Assembly: GCA_008931825.1 (NCBI GenBank)
Contig: QXVZ01034140.1
Span: 1-20,596, forward strand
Reading direction: 5' to 3'
Source: Phallusia fumigata
Lineage: Eukaryota; Chordata; Ascidiacea; Phlebobranchia; Ascidiidae
Length of the DNA stretch: 20,596 nt
Both the position numbers and the translations under genes were made by a program. A model generated the notes under the pieces. That model searched no databases, was not told where the DNA came from, and worked only from the letters and a program-made list of their open reading frames with translations. Below are positions 1 to 9,712 of this stretch, piece by piece. Position 1 is the first letter of the stretch. The number at the start of each line of letters is the position of its first letter.

Positions 1-14
1 ATATAACTGCAAAC

Positions 15-1094
15 CTTGATTAGGTCTAAAAGCAAGTTTGTGAGAAGAAAATGTCCAAGGTGATTAACACCAAACTGTGTCTCAAATCCATCTTCGGTCT
101 TGCCTTCAGGGCAAAGCATCACCCCTAGTTAAAGGCTAAGTGTTACATTAGAATGTCGATTTCGTGGACTGAGGTTTTGAAGTCGATAAGATGGTGGATT
201 CTTGATTGTTTTAAGCTTCTGTTTTTACCTGCGTTATTGACAAGAATATCAAGTTTGTCTTCTGTTCCAATAATATCTCCAGCAAACTTTCTAATTGAAG
301 CAAAAGAGGCAAGATCAAGATTTTTTGTGACAACTTTTTCATCTGGGCACTTTGCTTCTTCAACAACCTAAAATCAGAGATGAATTGTGAGCAGGAAGCA
401 AAAAAAAAATTAAATCACCTAAATAAAAAGGTTAAAATAAGAATTTTTTTATTTTAATCTTATCCCAAGGACTCCTAATAAATTTCAAAAAGCATTGTTG
501 CCTCTAAAAAGTTTAGCTTTCTGCAAGAATGTAAACATTAAACTGAGTGGGACGTTGTTGTTTTGATAACTTGGGGTTGAATTAATTATCCTTTCTGTTT
601 CATGGTAGGGTTTTGCCCACTATGTTGTAGGTGCTGTTTTGTTGAAATATATTACCCAATTTATGCTTGCTGGATACCTTACGAGCCTTATTAAACATTC
701 ACTGATGTGCTTAAACATAAAATGAAGTACAAAACTGCTCACGAAGGAGAACAAAATAAATAAAAAAAACATTTTGCAGGAAAATAAAATATTTCCATCA
801 ACAGTAAGTATTTTAACTTTGCAAGGTATTTTTCATGTTTGGTAATCGAATAAATATGCAAAAAGGTTATAAATTGTTAAGATCAAATCCTATTACCTTT
901 ACTCTAGCTTCCTGTGCCTTTTCAGCATTTCGACAGGCCATTATTACTTTTGCCCCACGTTTTGCAAGATCAATGGCTGTCCATAAACCAATTCCAGTGT
1001 TTGCACCGGTTATTATCACTGTTTTGCCGGGTAATTTTGCATCACGATTAACCCAGCTCCCATTAGCACTGACTTGTTTTTGAATCGTACTCAT
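15..1094 (-). CDS. RDH11-14-like short-chain dehydrogenase, gene 1 (5' part only)
   Basis: This is a classical SDR of the retinol dehydrogenase 11-14 group, which interconvert retinal/retinol or reduce lipid aldehydes with NADP(H). Three exons are visible on the minus strand: 1094-897 (66 codons, phase 0), 367-229 (139 nt, phase 1) and 124-15 (110 nt, phase 0). All have AG/GT borders, and the joined frame is open for 149 codons. The cofactor motif TGANTGIG lies near residues 29-36, NNAG ends exon 2, and exon 3 carries [15 protein letters not shown] and [16 protein letters not shown], both typical of RDH12. The catalytic Ser/Tyr/Lys exons (4-6) must lie beyond the left edge. The start at 1094 is chosen because it places the usual short lead before the Rossmann fold. 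There is no N-terminal membrane anchor such as vertebrate RDH11-14 have. The family is certain; the exact substrate is not. Confidence 0.85.
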
Positions 1095-1858
1095 CTTGTT
1101 TCGTGTTTTTTGACAGCTACGAATTACTTATTGTCCAGCTGAACAATATCTTTGCGTTCTATACTTTCCGGCTGACTGGACACGGACGAAGAAAAAGTGT
1201 GGCTATTTGTATTGGCTTGTTTGTTCTATTTTTGTCCATGTGGGCGAAACAAACAAAACTCTGTTTTCAAATTGTGGGAGTTGATGTCTTTTAGCTTAAA
1301 GCAGTGTCATTAATTTTCTTGCACAATAAAAAGGGACGCGATTAAAACCCACGACCTTGCAAATATAAACAGGGTGGGGTATCACTCGGCTGTTCTGTAG
1401 TATTTGTGATTGTTACGATTAGTTGAGTTGAGTTTATTACGTTTGTTGCAAAAAATCGTTGCGATACAATTGCAATTCACCAAGCCGGAAATAGCTGCGC
1501 AACATAAAAACGTTATGGAGCGCGAAAAAGTGAAGGGCACAACTGGTGGATCAAGATTGTATGCGCTGCGTCTTAGTTTTAACAAACAAGGCACCAATCA
1601 CATTTGTTCCAACTCAATTTACATTGCACTGCTTAAGATTAATTTTATGTGCTAATCTTAATGTTTTTCAGAATTTCTGTAATCATAAACGATCCAGGGC
1701 ACAAACAAAATGTACACAATCTTCTGTCCACATTAGCAAAGGTACATTCTTGTGCACCCAAGTAAAATAAATAAGAAAATAGTTGAAAACATTGCTCCAC
1801 TGAAAGTATGTATAAGTGCATAAAATGTCGTGTATCTCGTGTTTGTCAGCTTATGAAA
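1095..1858. other. Intergenic between RDH genes 1 and 2
   Basis: This stretch separates the start of gene 1 from the stop of gene 2. Short open frames occur on both strands, but none has a recognisable protein or splice structure. About 1337-1363 the minus strand holds a string resembling a tRNA T-arm (GTGGGTTTTAATCGCG), possibly SINE debris. It should contain the gene 1 promoter and the gene 2 3' UTR; no clear AATAAA was found for gene 2. Confidence 0.4.
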
Positions 1859-4800
1859 CTATTCTTTTAATTTGGTAAGTTGCATGCTAATATTCCATAA
1901 CATTTCTGCATCACAGTCATTTCTTGCGGCCTCACTTTCAGCTGTAATATGACAGTCGCTAAAAGAAGACAAAATGATATTAGAAATTTGAAAAAACCTT
2001 TATGTTGTCAGGTATGAACGTATTGTTAAGTACTAATTAAACTTATAATCAACAGTTTCAAAATCACGCCTTGTTAATTTAGATAGCAGTATCTTCAACA
2101 CCTAAACCTGATTTAAAAACTTGTTTTTAGATGTTTAAGAACACAAGATACGGACTTAAAAAAAGCTTAATTTAAAACATAACTGTTAGAGAACTGGAAC
2201 GATTGTCAAAACATTTGTAATAAAATGTATTCACTACATAGTTCTCTGAAAGTTATGTTTATAGTTATTTAACATTGATATTTAGTTTCATAGAAAAAAC
2301 AAAGATATACCTGAAATATTTTCCAGTGACATTCTCCAGCTCAGGGGCAATGGCACAGTATATCGAGGTCTGAGCTCCATGTATAGGAACTTTCCAGTTC
2401 ATTATCCAACTAAATGCAGGCATTTGTGTCATGCTAAAGAAAAACCTTAAAAACCAGTTTCCTGTTGGGGCATCGATATGTCGTTGAAGGTCTGTCTTTG
2501 TAGAGCCAGGATGAACACTGTAAACAGACACTCCTGTACCTGTTTGAAGCATTTGTTTATTAGTCTTTTGTTTGCATAACAAAAGTAGACTTAAAAGGTG
2601 AATTTTCATGACAATTATACTGCTGATATGACATCATTGGCCTTGTTAAAGTTGTTATTGCTTAGATCTAATTCAAACACTTAGATCTGTTTTAAGGAAT
2701 AAACACTTTTTGTGACCTGGATTTGTTGCTCTTGTCAACAACCCGACTTTTTGAAGGCCAGATATGTTTGTTACATTTTTCTATGGAGAACAAAAGTGTA
2801 CATACAGCGTTTAACTTTGATTTTTGATGGGGAAGACCTCAGTTTAACCCAATAGGTTTCAAGATTGAAGTAATTTTAATTTATAAAAAATAACAAGGAT
2901 GAGGCAGTATCAGAACTAATTATTTTGTTACTAAAGGTGGTTGTGCTAAGCACTTAGACATCTTGATATTCGAAACCTATAAGATTCAAAACACTAAACA
3001 TAGATCTGTTCATGATTCTTGTCATAAATATGCCAGTTGGTGGAAGCAACATGCTTTATTAATCAAATGTTTTGGCAACAACTCATGTCATCGCCATTAT
3101 TTAATTTAATTTTGACAAACTCATTTACCAGTTTGTCATGACTGCTTTTCAAATATCGGTTCATAAAAACTTCACTAGTGTATATACACAGAATTATTTC
3201 TCACCTTCTAATTTTTTGGCTAGAAATCGAGTAAATAGGATGTTGCATAACTTGCTTTGACCATAAGCTTTCATTGGTGAATAGTTGTTAGTACCATTCA
3301 AATCATCAAAGCTCATTCTTCCATATTTGTGGAATGCTGAAGTGACATTTAGAATACGACTTGGAGCACTTGTCTAAAAAGCAAAAGTTTAAAGTATCTT
3401 AAATTAAGAGCCTTTAGAGTGTTTGAACATTTTAGTTTACTAATCCTTATTATACACAACCAACAAAATTGCTAAATTTAAAAAAATACTTGCTGTTCAG
3501 AATAAATTTGGAAATTAAATTTTAAATTATACATAGAAATTACATTGGGAAATTAAATCTTGTTTTTATTTTTACCAATACTTTTTTCTATTATCATTTT
3601 TTTGTGAGCAAAAAATACAGAAACATAGACACATGCAAGGTAATAAAAAACCTTGATAAGCTCAAGAANAAAATGATTTTAGAAATTTGAAAAAACCTTA
3701 ATGTTGTCAGGTATGAACTTGTTATATTGTTAAGTACTAGTTAAACTTATAATCAACAGTTTCAAAATCATGCCTTGTTTATTTAGATAGCAGTATCTTC
3801 AACACCTAAATCTGGTTTAAAAACTTGTTTTTAGATGTTTAAGAACACAAGATACGGACTTAAAAAAAAGCTTAATTAAAAACATAACTGTCAGAGAACT
3901 GGAACGATTGTCAAAACATTTGTAATAAAATGTATTCACTACATAGTTCTCTGAAAGTTATGTTCATAGTTATTTAACATTGATATTTAGTTTCATAGAA
4001 AAAACAAAGATATACCTGAAATATTTTCCAGTGACATTCTCCAGCTCAGGGGCAATGGCACAGTATATTGAGGTCTGAGCTCCATGTATAGGAACTTTCC
4101 AGTTCATTATCCAACTAAATGCAGGCATTTGTGTCATGCTAAAGAAAAACCTTAAAAACCAGTTTCCTGTTGGGGCATCGATATGTCGTTGCAGGTCTGT
4201 CTTTGTAGAGCCAGGATGAACACTGTAAACAGACACTCCTGTACCTGTTGGAGGCATTTGTTTATTAGTCTTTTGTTTGCATAACATAAGTAGACTTAAA
4301 AGGTGAATTTTCATGACAATTATACTGCTGATCTGATATCATTGGCCTTGTTAAAGTTGTTATTGCTTAGATCTAATTCAAACACTTAGAACTGTTTTAA
4401 GGAATAAACACTTTTTGTGACCTGGATTTGTTGCTCTTGTTAACGACCCGATTTTTTGAAGGCCAGATATGTTTTTAATTCATAAAAAAATAACAAGGAT
4501 GAGGCAGTATCAGAACCAATTATTTTGTTACTAAATGTGGTTGTGCTAAGCACTTAGACATCTTGATATTCGAAACCTATGAGATTCAAAACACTATACA
4601 TAGATCTGTTCATAATTCTTGTCATAAATGTGCCAGTTGGTGGAAGCAACATGCTTTATTAATCAAATGTTTTGGCAACAACTCATGTCATCGCCATTAT
4701 TTAATTTAATTTTGACAAACTCAGTTACCAGTTTGTCATGACTGCTTTTCAAATATCGGTTCATAAAAACTTCACTAGTGTATATACACAGAATTATTTC

Positions 4801-5900
4801 TCACCTTCTAATTTTCTGGCTAGAAATCGAGTAAATAGGATGTTGCATAACTTGCTTTGACCATAAGCTTTCATTGGTGAATAGTTGTTAGTACCATTCA
4901 AATCATCAAAGTTCATTCTTCCATATTTGTGGAATGCTGAAGTGACATTTAGAATACGACTTGGAGCACTTGTCTAAAAAGCAAAAGTTTACAGTATCTT
5001 AAATTAAGAGTCTTTAGAGTGTTTGAACAGTTTAGTTTACTAATCCTTATTATACACAACCAACAAAATTGCAAAACTTAAAAAAATACTTGAATTTGGA
5101 AATAAAATTTTAAATTATACATAGAAATTGAATTGGGAAATTAAATCTAGTTTTTTTTACCAATACTTTTTTATTGTATCAAATTTTTTGTGTGAGCAAA
5201 AAATACAGAAACATAGACACAAGCAAAGGTAATAAAAAACCTTGATAAGCTCAAGAAGCAAATTTGTGAGTAAAAAGTGTCCAACGTGATTTACACCAAA
5301 TTGGATCTCAAATCCATCTTCTGTTTTTCCTTCAGGACACATCATAACTCCTACAAAATGATTTTTTTAAATTATGCTGTATTTACACAAAAATTGTGTC
5401 AAGTTTACCAGCATTATTTATAAGTATGTCAAGTCTTTCTTCTGTTGCATTTATATCTTCAGCAAATTTTCTGATTGATGCGAAGGAAGAAAGATCAAGA
5501 CTTTTAATGACAACTCTGTTTTCTGGGCACTTTGCTTCAGCAAGTATCTACAAAACATTATTCAACACAAATGAAATGGAAGCCAAAGATAAAACTTCCT
5601 TATAAGTATAAGATTGCTCTATTTTGTTTGGTGTTGTAATGACACCATGTTAATGAAACATCCATTAAGTGAGCAATAGTTGTGCAACAAAATTGAATAA
5701 TCAGAAAAAACCTTTTGTTTAGCAAGTTCTGCTTTTTCCAAATTTCGACAAGCAAGGATAACTTTTGCTTGACGCTCCGCCAAATTAATTGCTGTGAACA
5801 ATCCAATTCCAGTATTTGCTCCAGTAATGATCACAGTTTTTTCACACAATTTTACACCAGAACGAACCCAGCTTCCCTCTGCACTCACAGGGTTAGCCAT
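1859..5900 (-). CDS. RDH11-14-like short-chain dehydrogenase, gene 2 (exons 4-5 present twice)
   Basis: This is a retinol-dehydrogenase-type SDR with minus-strand exons: 1, 5900-5712; 2, 5547-5409; 3, 5350-5241; 4, 4973-4805; 5, 4244-4016; second exon 4, 3373-3205; second exon 5, 2539-2311; 6, 1958-1859 ending in TAG. Using one exon 4 and one exon 5 gives 936 nt, or 311 residues, against 316 in human RDH12. Visible motifs are TGANTGIG (26-33), NNAG (107-110), the catalytic Ser of NVTS (S158) and YGQSK (Y183, K187). [18 protein letters not shown] and the LWNIS tail match RDH12 well. Intron phases are 0,1,0,1,2. Exon 5 ends in phase 2 and exon 4 begins in phase 0, so the two exon pairs cannot be joined in series without a frameshift. 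The two exon-4 copies differ by two residues (N/S and R/K); the exon-5 copies are identical in protein. There is no N-terminal anchor. The duplication is probably an assembly artefact (see findings). Confidence 0.85.
1971..3668. repeat. Duplicated segment copy A (exon 4-5 region of RDH gene 2)
   Basis: This segment runs from intron 5 through exon 5', intron 4', exon 4' and intron 3' into the last 16 or so bases of exon 3 (about 3653-3668). It is nearly identical to 3670-5256. The offset is 1705 bp at exon 5 and 1600 bp at exon 4, because copy A carries about 105 extra bases near 2770-2874 within intron 4. The extra block shows no obvious terminal repeats. Copy A is followed by exon 6, which copy B lacks. 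Confidence 0.9.
3669..3669. other. Ambiguous base n at the junction of the two duplicate copies
   Basis: This is the only n in the window. On its left the sequence stops inside exon 3 (…ctcaagaa). On its right it restarts in intron 5. It therefore marks a contig join rather than a simple miscalled base. Confidence 0.9.
3670..5256. repeat. Duplicated segment copy B (exon 4-5 region of RDH gene 2)
   Basis: This is the second copy, beginning directly after the ambiguous base n at 3669 with the sequence that sits at 1971 in copy A. It contains exons 5 (4244-4016) and 4 (4973-4805) and joins naturally to exon 3. Scattered single-base differences, mostly in introns or synonymous, suggest allelic or very recent divergence. 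Confidence 0.9.
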
Positions 5901-6606
5901 GATCAGTTATCAGTGTTTCCTACACGAAAAGCAAAGATTATCATTTTCAATATCTTCACAAACAAAACCATTAGTTCGAGACTTAAGTTAGATCAAACTG
6001 ATTTTATATTAGAACATTTTACCCACACAACCACCAAAAAAGAAGCTTAATGCAAATTTGTATCATGTGAAAACCTTTCTCATATTTACATACTGTTGTT
6101 CCGTTGCAAACAGACAATGCTTGCATGCAAACGAGGTTCTGGATGCTAAGTAAGTTAGCATAATAACAATCACAACGTGACATGGGCAAATAAAATTCCG
6201 GATTTAGGGAAATACCCTACTATCAGTCAATTTGCAATGTGTGTAAGAAAACTTCTGTATTTTTACATTTACAAGCTGCCTTACTTTTTTCATACCTAAT
6301 GCTGCGGCAACTTTCCGAACTGTTGTTTGAGTTTTTTTAACGACAACACTATAAAGTTGTTTGGCGTGTGTAAAGTTTTCAGAAAGCTACAGTCTACAAC
6401 CTTTTTTACGCTACCGAAATCATTCGCAAAAGCAGAAACGGGTCTACAACTACAGGCTTGCTTCTGTTTGCAGATTAAAATCAGGCTGTTACATTTTGTC
6501 CGTCTTCCCCGTTTTCCACTTCGGGTCTGGCAGCTCGGCAAGCAACGTTGCGAGTTCTTATTTTTTTGGTGTCATTTTTTAAGTTAAAAACTATGTTTCG
6601 CACAAT
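5901..6606. other. Intergenic upstream of RDH gene 2
   Basis: This contains the 5' flank of gene 2. A possible minus-strand splice acceptor (TTTTCGTGTAG) lies about 22 bases upstream of the ATG at 5900, so a 5' UTR intron or spliced-leader addition is possible. The remaining open frames look like chance. No other feature could be supported. Confidence 0.35.
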
Positions 6607-7123
6607 ATGTTATGGTCATCAGTGAAAGTATGCCGGAACGCTGTTGTGGTAAAAGAATTTCCAGTGCGGCGTTCCGACAAGAGTTTCAACGCAAAGGTGT
6701 CGCAAGTATCGAATATATCATAAAATCCCTTGATAAATTTGGAAATCTCTTCGTAATCTTACACTTTGTCTTGTTAATTTTATTGTTACGTAGCCTGCAG
6801 TTGTTGTTTTTATTTGTGTGACGTAATAGGTATCCGTTTTACGCAGTTCAATTTTCGGACGATATTAATAAACACCGGATCGTTCCGGTAAAGAGAATAT
6901 TCTACTTTCATCACTGGTCATGGCAAACCAGATGTAACCGTGAATTGTTTTTTCTTATCCGTTATTCTTGATCTACCTTTCATAACGCGTCTGTGCTGTT
7001 TCCAGCCAATTTGTGACGACATTGATGTTCGGTGCCCAGCGAGACAGTATTGTAGAAGGCGTCTACGTTTAGGCATGAGGCTCTTTCTTGGATGTAGTTG
7101 GTTGAAAAAGTTTAGGCAATAAA
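6607..7123 (+). CDS. Candidate small three-exon gene, product unrecognised
   Basis: Three segments join in frame: 6607-6696 (30 codons), 6847-6887 (41 nt) and 7006-7072 (ending TAG), giving 65 residues. The introns are T-rich with AG ends (TTTTACGCAG, GTGCTGTTTCCAG), and AATAAA lies at 7118-7123, 46 bases after the stop. The N-terminus is basic and nearly free of acidic residues, like a mitochondrial presequence. A rival frame through the same exons starts at ATG 6612 and stops at 7122. It carries KVQFSDD, a PP1-docking-like RVxF string, but its stop overlaps the AATAAA. The first donor (AAG|GTGTCG) is weak. The gene would diverge from RDH gene 2 and converge on MTBP. I do not recognise either protein, and the region may be non-coding. 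Confidence 0.25.
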
Positions 7124-7232
7124 CTTTTCTAAAAGCATAGGCAAAAAACTTTTAATAATCTCGACAGGTTGCATGTATTTTTTTACAAAGAACTATTGAT
7201 CTTTTCCATGTCCATGATCAAGTGTATTGCTT

Positions 7233-7238
7233 TTTATT
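7233..7238 (-). terminator. MTBP polyadenylation signal AATAAA
   Basis: The minus strand reads AATAAA 11 bases past the MTBP stop codon, implying a very short 3' UTR. The candidate plus-strand gene has its own AATAAA at 7118-7123, so the two transcripts would end tail to tail about 110 bases apart. Confidence 0.6.
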
Positions 7239-7249
7239 TTGACGTTAAG

Positions 7250-9628
7250 TTAGGAACCGCCGATCTCAAAAGACAGAACAAGTTTGACGTTTTCCTCAAC
7301 TGTTCGTTTCATTGTTTTCTCCAAACCTTTAGACGACTTGAGATCCTTTAAAAATGCCATGCTAACATCATATAGCCGCTTTGCGCATTTATTAAACTTT
7401 TTGTGATCCGTCCTTATACCGTTGGATGCAAGAGTGCCAATAACTATATCCTGTAGTTTTTTCTTGTTATCTTGAACATACGTTTTTTGGGACGTCTTTC
7501 GGTTGGTGCTAGTCGATGCTGCACAACTTAGTATTCTTCTGCGGGCGTTCAAAGGTTCTTTTGTGGGAGTGGATGAACGAAGTTCCATTTTATGCACACT
7601 TGGTGACGCCAAAAGTTTGTCTTTAACCAGGTTTGTTGATTTCTTTTTAGTTGGGGTTGATCGCAAAACCATTGAAGTATTAACATTGTGAACACTACTG
7701 CTTTGCGCCCTTCTTTTGTACAATTTTTCCGCTACTTTTTGAAGGCGCTTCTTCTTGCCAGGAGTGTGTTCAACTTTTGCCCGTTTTGGGGGTGAATCGT
7801 CTATGTTCATTGTTGCTGGGGAGGGAACCTGAGACTTTGAGCCAACAGAAAATGTCTCATACTTAACTAGCTTTTCAACTGTACGGCGACAGTGTCTGTC
7901 TTGCTTTTCAGATGACCTAGCATCTACATTGTAACTTATCCCATGGTATGAGGTAGTAAGAGCAGTTGTAAAATCTTGCAACTTCTCCAAATTTGGTGGT
8001 TCACTTGTATGTTGCTTGAGAGATGACAGACTTGATAATATTTTCCTACACTCATTCTTGTCAAGAAGCTTGGCAATTGCATCTTGGCTACTATCAGGGC
8101 CTGCTTTGGTTTTACTTGCAACTGAGTTTGACCACAACGCATCCATAACACTGTCAGTTGCCTTAGTTGCTGTCACTGGCACTGACATTTTTGCCTCTTT
8201 ATTGAAGAGGGCAGTTAACTCAGGTATAGTATTTTCCTGATCCTCCGAATTGGAGTTTGAATTGAAAGAAAAATGCTCTGGTACAGTATATAAACAGTTT
8301 CTTAAATATTCATTGCAAACATTTTTTGTGCCGTTTACAATCTGTTGTAAAATTTCAGCAGAAATGTGCTCACCATTCTGGGCTCTCCAAGACTTAACAA
8401 CTTGCTGCAAAATGAAGCTAAATTTGTCATTCATTGTCGACAAAACAGCTGCATTGATACACGGTAGATTTGTGTTTCCAATTTCTGACAGAAATTCTGC
8501 TCTACAAGAGTTATAAATATCATTGTGAGCTTGTTCGATGAGTGGTTTTACTTCTAACTCATCCATAAGTTTCAGAGCCTGCAAATGAAATGTGAGAGCT
8601 TTGTCATCTGACTGACTTTTCTCCTGTGGTAATGTAATTAGAAAATGTGCCAGCCGTAATTCATGATTCATAAAGAATTTTGGATTTTCCAAACTTGTCT
8701 CTTCATTTAAAACAGCATTTGTCCAGTTTTCTGAGCTTAGTTCTTTGCATTGTAGAAATGGATCTTTAGACATGACATAGTCAAACTTGCAAAAAAATCC
8801 CCCATTTTGGTATTTTTTTAGGGATTCTTGTAACTTAATACCAGCAGGATTGTCTGCATCACATTGCAGAGCAAAAGTATATTCAGAGCGGTATAAAAGA
8901 GGGACAGTGCCCATATCAACTAAATCCAATACTTTTACTACATCACCTATCCAAATGTTGGTATCAGATAATGAGTCAAACTCCTTGTAGTTTGAATCAA
9001 CAAAACATACATGGCTGTTAAGTTTATGCATTGAAAAGCCTGGGAATGAAGTAACTGATCTTGATTTTGGCAGTGAAATATCTAAGGAACCTTTCCATAT
9101 GCAGTCTGTGCTAAGCTTTTGAAAAGCAAACGGTTTTGAAGAACAAGTGCCACCAGTGAAATCAACAATCATGGTTGAATCCTCTGACAACTGCAAATCT
9201 ACAAGTTTGATATCAGCTTGATGCCATAAATTCAGTTTTTTTAGGGCTCCAAGAACTGGGCTTAACTCCTTGATATTGGTAGCATTGTATGGTCCAATAT
9301 GCCAGTCAACATACAACTGGCAACATCCTGGTGGGGGTAGATTGTCAGACAAATGCAACAGAATGTCTGCAACATCTGAGAAAATGGCCATTATCACGTT
9401 TTTCTCCGAATTCCTTTTGTCAAATTTTCTCCATTTAACTTCATTGGCCACCTGTACTTCTGTACACACTTGGATGACAACAAAAAAGGTTTTGCTTTGT
9501 TTGTGTTGGATTATGTCAAAAATGTTTGGTTTCTGAAATTTGGCCAGTTGTCTTTGTCCATTTTGCAAGTTAATCAGATTTGGTGTGTCATCAGTCAAAT
9601 GCTGAATCACAATGATATATTTATCCAT
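7250..9628 (-). CDS. MTBP: MTBP (MDM2-binding protein), Treslin/TICRR partner in replication origin firing
   Basis: MTBP works in the nucleus with Treslin/TICRR as the metazoan counterpart of yeast Sld7-Sld3, promoting CDK-dependent Cdc45 loading and origin firing. It was first described as an MDM2 partner. The 792-residue frame aligns by eye with human MTBP (about 904 residues) throughout. MDKYIIVIQ matches the human start. LPPPG plus LSPVLGALKKLNLWHQADI (about 97-101 and 122-140) match the N-terminal domain. YHGISYNVDDAR-like residues (561-571) and LVKYETFS lie before a disordered tail. RLYDVSMAFLKDLKSSKGL (about 751-769) is the most conserved C-terminal block. A basic stretch with PPKRAKVE and KKKRLQK (about 613-632) is a probable nuclear signal, and several S/T-P sites follow. 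The frame is open 28 codons further upstream, but this Met matches the family start. No introns interrupt the gene, unlike its neighbours. Confidence 0.93.
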   Translation of the reverse strand: MDKYIIVIQHLTDDTPNLINLQNGQRQLAKFQKPNIFDIIQHKQSKTFFVVIQVCTEVQVANEVKWRKFDKRNSEKNVIMAIFSDVADILLHLSDNLPPPGCCQLYVDWHIGPYNATNIKELSPVLGALKKLNLWHQADIKLVDLQLSEDSTMIVDFTGGTCSSKPFAFQKLSTDCIWKGSLDISLPKSRSVTSFPGFSMHKLNSHVCFVDSNYKEFDSLSDTNIWIGDVVKVLDLVDMGTVPLLYRSEYTFALQCDADNPAGIKLQESLKKYQNGGFFCKFDYVMSKDPFLQCKELSSENWTNAVLNEETSLENPKFFMNHELRLAHFLITLPQEKSQSDDKALTFHLQALKLMDELEVKPLIEQAHNDIYNSCRAEFLSEIGNTNLPCINAAVLSTMNDKFSFILQQVVKSWRAQNGEHISAEILQQIVNGTKNVCNEYLRNCLYTVPEHFSFNSNSNSEDQENTIPELTALFNKEAKMSVPVTATKATDSVMDALWSNSVASKTKAGPDSSQDAIAKLLDKNECRKILSSLSSLKQHTSEPPNLEKLQDFTTALTTSYHGISYNVDARSSEKQDRHCRRTVEKLVKYETFSVGSKSQVPSPATMNIDDSPPKRAKVEHTPGKKKRLQKVAEKLYKRRAQSSSVHNVNTSMVLRSTPTKKKSTNLVKDKLLASPSVHKMELRSSTPTKEPLNARRRILSCAASTSTNRKTSQKTYVQDNKKKLQDIVIGTLASNGIRTDHKKFNKCAKRLYDVSMAFLKDLKSSKGLEKTMKRTVEENVKLVLSFEIGGS

Positions 9629-9645
9629 TTTTAGTCCTAAGGAAT
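9629..9645 (-). promoter_or_regulatory. Possible splice/trans-splice acceptor just upstream of MTBP
   Basis: The minus strand reads TTTCATTTCATTCCTTAG, then GACTAAAA and the ATG. A pyrimidine-rich tract with AG only eight bases before the start is what a 5' UTR intron or a spliced-leader acceptor would look like; the latter is common in tunicates. No donor was identified. Confidence 0.3.
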
Positions 9646-9712
9646 GAAATGAAAAATGGTCACATGTTGCAGTACCCGATATTTTACACAAAAAATACTG
9701 CAATTTGATCAC

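Noticed and set aside
6634..6676. 8-bp inverted repeat CGGAACGC/GCGTTCCG with a 27-base loop
   Set aside because: It is short, with a long loop and no associated element or RNA signature.
7503..9536. Several plus-strand open frames opposite MTBP
   Set aside because: They are antisense shadows of the conserved MTBP frame.
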